DNA from: Clostridia bacterium | GTDB taxonomy: Bacteria; Bacillota; Clostridia; Peptostreptococcales; Anaerovoracaceae | Length of the DNA: 64,000 nucleotides | Reading direction: 5' to 3' | Assembly (NCBI GenBank): GCA_902363595.1 | Contig: CABJAP010000005.1 | Location: 62,001-126,000, forward strand | Part shown: positions 62,424 to 64,000 of the stretch, piece by piece | Numbering within the stretch: position 1 is the stretch's first letter | Layout of the letters: each line of letters begins with the position of its first letter | Program-made: the position numbers and the translations under genes | Notes under the pieces: generated by a model | Told to the model about the DNA's origin: nothing | Databases searched by the model: none | The model's input: only the letters and a program-made list of their open reading frames with translations

Positions 62424-64000
62424 ATGAGCCGTTATTATGCAAGTATATTCAATGACGTGCTGGGTCCGGTGATGACGGGGCCGTCCAGCTCCGCTACTGC
62501 AGGACCGGGAAGAGTCGGGCGCATGGCCGGTATGCTGATGGAAGATGTGAAAGAAATTGAGATCCGCTTTGCAAGGGATGGCGGATTTGGAGAATCTTAC
62601 AGAGGATCGATGACGGACATAGCCATTGTGGCCGGGATCTTGGGCATGGATCTGACCCATAAAGACTTTTTGAAAAGCTACGAAAAGGCGGAGGCCGCGG
62701 GGATTTCCGTTTCCATTGTCGTAGAAGATGTGGAAGTCATACACCCTGATTTAATTAAAATCAGCATGACCGGAAGGGACGGCGAGAAGGTAAAAATGGA
62801 AGGCGTTTCTCTTGGAGGCGCGATCATAGAGATCATTAGCATCAATGATATTGCAGTCAGCCTGAAAGGATCAACGACAGAGATCATCGTTATGGCGGAT
62901 GAAAAACCCGAATGTATCGATACAATTACCGAAATTCTGCGAAACAGAGAGATACCGTTTGATGTAATCACAGAACCGGAGGATGCGCTGGCCGAAATCA
63001 GAGTATATGCCATTTTGGACGCAAAAGTCAAAAACGAGATTCAAGAGAAAATAAAAGATTACGGGGACCGAGTAAGAATTTTGGATCCAGTCATGCCAGT
63101 AGTAGATAAGCCGGATGTAAAGGTGAGCTATTCTACGGCAGCGGAGCTTCAAGCGTATTTGAAGACCCACGATATTCCCTTATGGGAAGCGGCTGTTTTG
63201 TATGAACAAGAACGCACGGGCTGGTCTCGTGAAGAGGTTTTAAATTTTGCAGAAATGCTGCTAGATCGGATGGGAGATTCCGTGGCCTACGGGATAAAAA
63301 GCGATTTCCAACTGAGCGGTTTTCTGACACCCAAGGCAGCGCAGCTTAAGAAGGCATATGAAGAAGGAAAATGGTTTGATACAGGAATTATCGCAGAAGC
63401 CTGCATCTATGCGGTAGCAGTAATGGAGTGCAATGCTGCATTGGGCATTTTGGTGGCCGGACCGACCGCGGGATCCTGCGGCGTTCTGCCTGGTATTTTG
63501 TTTTCCGCATATAACAAAGGAAACTATGATAAGCAGGACTTGGTGAAAGCGTTAATGTGCGCAGGGTTAATCGGTGTATTCATCGCAGAGCAGGCAACCT
63601 TTGCCGCAGAGGTCGCCGGATGTCAGGCGGAAAACGGGTCTGCCAGCGCTATGGCGGCGGCAGCAGGCGTGCATCTTCTGGGCGGAACCGCTGACCAGGC
63701 TTTGAACGCCGCAAGCCTTGCCTTTCAGCATCTATTGGGTCTTGTTTGTGATGCCCTGGGCGAATGCGCGGAAATCCCTTGTATCAGCAGGAATGCGGCT
63801 ACCGTATCCAATGCCATCATAAGCGCGCAGCTGGCTGTCGGTGGATTCGACGGCGTGGTCCCGCTCGATGAAACCATTCAGGCAATGATGAATTGCGGAG
63901 AACTGATGGCAAGAGAATTGCGCGCTACAATGCTGGGCGGTTTGTGCATCACGCCGACGGGGCAGCGCATTGAAAAAGAAATGCAAAAGAAGTTTTATGT
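62424..64000 (+). CDS. Iron-sulfur L-serine dehydratase-like protein (3' end outside window)
   Basis: The frame from ATG 62424 (AGGAGG upstream) stays open to the window end, giving over 525 residues. It joins an N-terminal beta domain (MTGPSSSATAGPGRVG near residue 18), a middle ACT-like part and an alpha domain with TAGSCGVLPG (Cys 352), EVAGCQAENGSASAMAAAA (Cys 400) and IPCISRNAAT (Cys 453), the three [4Fe-4S] ligands of bacterial serine dehydratase. The usual SSSHT is SSSAT, so the conserved histidine is missing. It should deaminate L-serine or a related hydroxy-amino acid. Confidence 0.85.
   Translation, partial: MSRYYASIFNDVLGPVMTGPSSSATAGPGRVGRMAGMLMEDVKEIEIRFARDGGFGESYRGSMTDIAIVAGILGMDLTHKDFLKSYEKAEAAGISVSIVVEDVEVIHPDLIKISMTGRDGEKVKMEGVSLGGAIIEIISINDIAVSLKGSTTEIIVMADEKPECIDTITEILRNREIPFDVITEPEDALAEIRVYAILDAKVKNEIQEKIKDYGDRVRILDPVMPVVDKPDVKVSYSTAAELQAYLKTHDIPLWEAAVLYEQERTGWSREEVLNFAEMLLDRMGDSVAYGIKSDFQLSGFLTPKAAQLKKAYEEGKWFDTGIIAEACIYAVAVMECNAALGILVAGPTAGSCGVLPGILFSAYNKGNYDKQDLVKALMCAGLIGVFIAEQATFAAEVAGCQAENGSASAMAAAAGVHLLGGTADQALNAASLAFQHLLGLVCDALGECAEIPCISRNAATVSNAIISAQLAVGGFDGVVPLDETIQAMMNCGELMARELRATMLGGLCITPTGQRIEKEMQKKFY

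Noticed and set aside
1..64000. CRISPR array
   Set aside because: No run of equally spaced direct repeats was seen; the only tandem repeat is the two-unit 78-bp element.

Overview
The window reads as a chromosomal segment of a Gram-positive, low-to-mid GC anaerobe of the class Clostridia. The evidence is a Firmicutes-type division and cell-wall cluster with MraZ, a PASTA-tailed SpoVD/FtsI transpeptidase, DivIB, two DUF881 proteins and the small basic protein. It is supported by a DNPR (meso-DAP type) MurE, AGGAGG-type ribosome binding sites, and TRAP, B12 and radical-SAM enzymes. A family resembling Anaerovoracaceae (old Clostridiales Family XIII) is a guess from gene content only.

Layout. 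1-6.4 kb: a catabolic block with a class III aminotransferase (cut by the window edge), a broken B12-dependent glutamate-mutase-like gene, a sigma-54 activator, an IolC-like sugar kinase and an IolJ-like class II aldolase. 6.4-11.1 kb: an accessory island. A fossil transposase is followed by an AT-rich three-gene cassette (two-TM protein, SIR2 protein, small protein with a lysozyme-like motif) that looks like an anti-phage system, then gene scraps. 11.1-16.5 kb: ychF, a TraX-family gene, lgt, a lipoprotein, a structured tandem repeat, sfsA and an IS3 fragment. 16.6-33.2 kb: the division/cell-wall operon mraZ-rsmH-ftsL-spoVD-murE-murF-mraY-murD-ftsW-murG-murA-divIB-DUF881-DUF881-sbp-ftsZ, without ftsA. 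33.3-47.2 kb: housekeeping genes (TrmH-type methyltransferase, pheS, pheT, zapA, mutS2, DUF523, argS) and then two radical-SAM genes, a TPR protein and a membrane protein. 47.7-48.3 kb: three tRNAs (Asn, Leu, fMet) with a partial duplication of the tRNA-Asn 3' end. 48.6-58.2 kb: a second catabolic block with an AraC regulator, a TRAP transporter, a split transketolase, a second class III aminotransferase, a short phosphofructokinase-like protein and a regulator with two GntR domains. 58.2-64 kb: a C39-like lipoprotein, an unusual AraC-type protein, a CAT-family acyltransferase with a partner of unknown function, gene scraps, and a variant iron-sulfur L-serine dehydratase behind a tandem palindromic operator; it runs off the window.

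How the parts fit. The wall cluster makes the UDP-MurNAc-pentapeptide and lipid II precursors and the divisome in one run of overlapping genes, probably driven from a MraZ-autoregulated promoter. The two catabolic blocks each pair a glutamate-1-semialdehyde-aminomutase-like enzyme with sugar-phosphate kinase and carbon-carbon bond-cleaving enzymes, which suggests uptake and breakdown of amino- or acid-sugars; the substrates cannot be read from sequence. The most likely undescribed system is the SIR2 cassette at 7.6-10.8 kb, followed by the 48.6-58.2 kb catabolic block.
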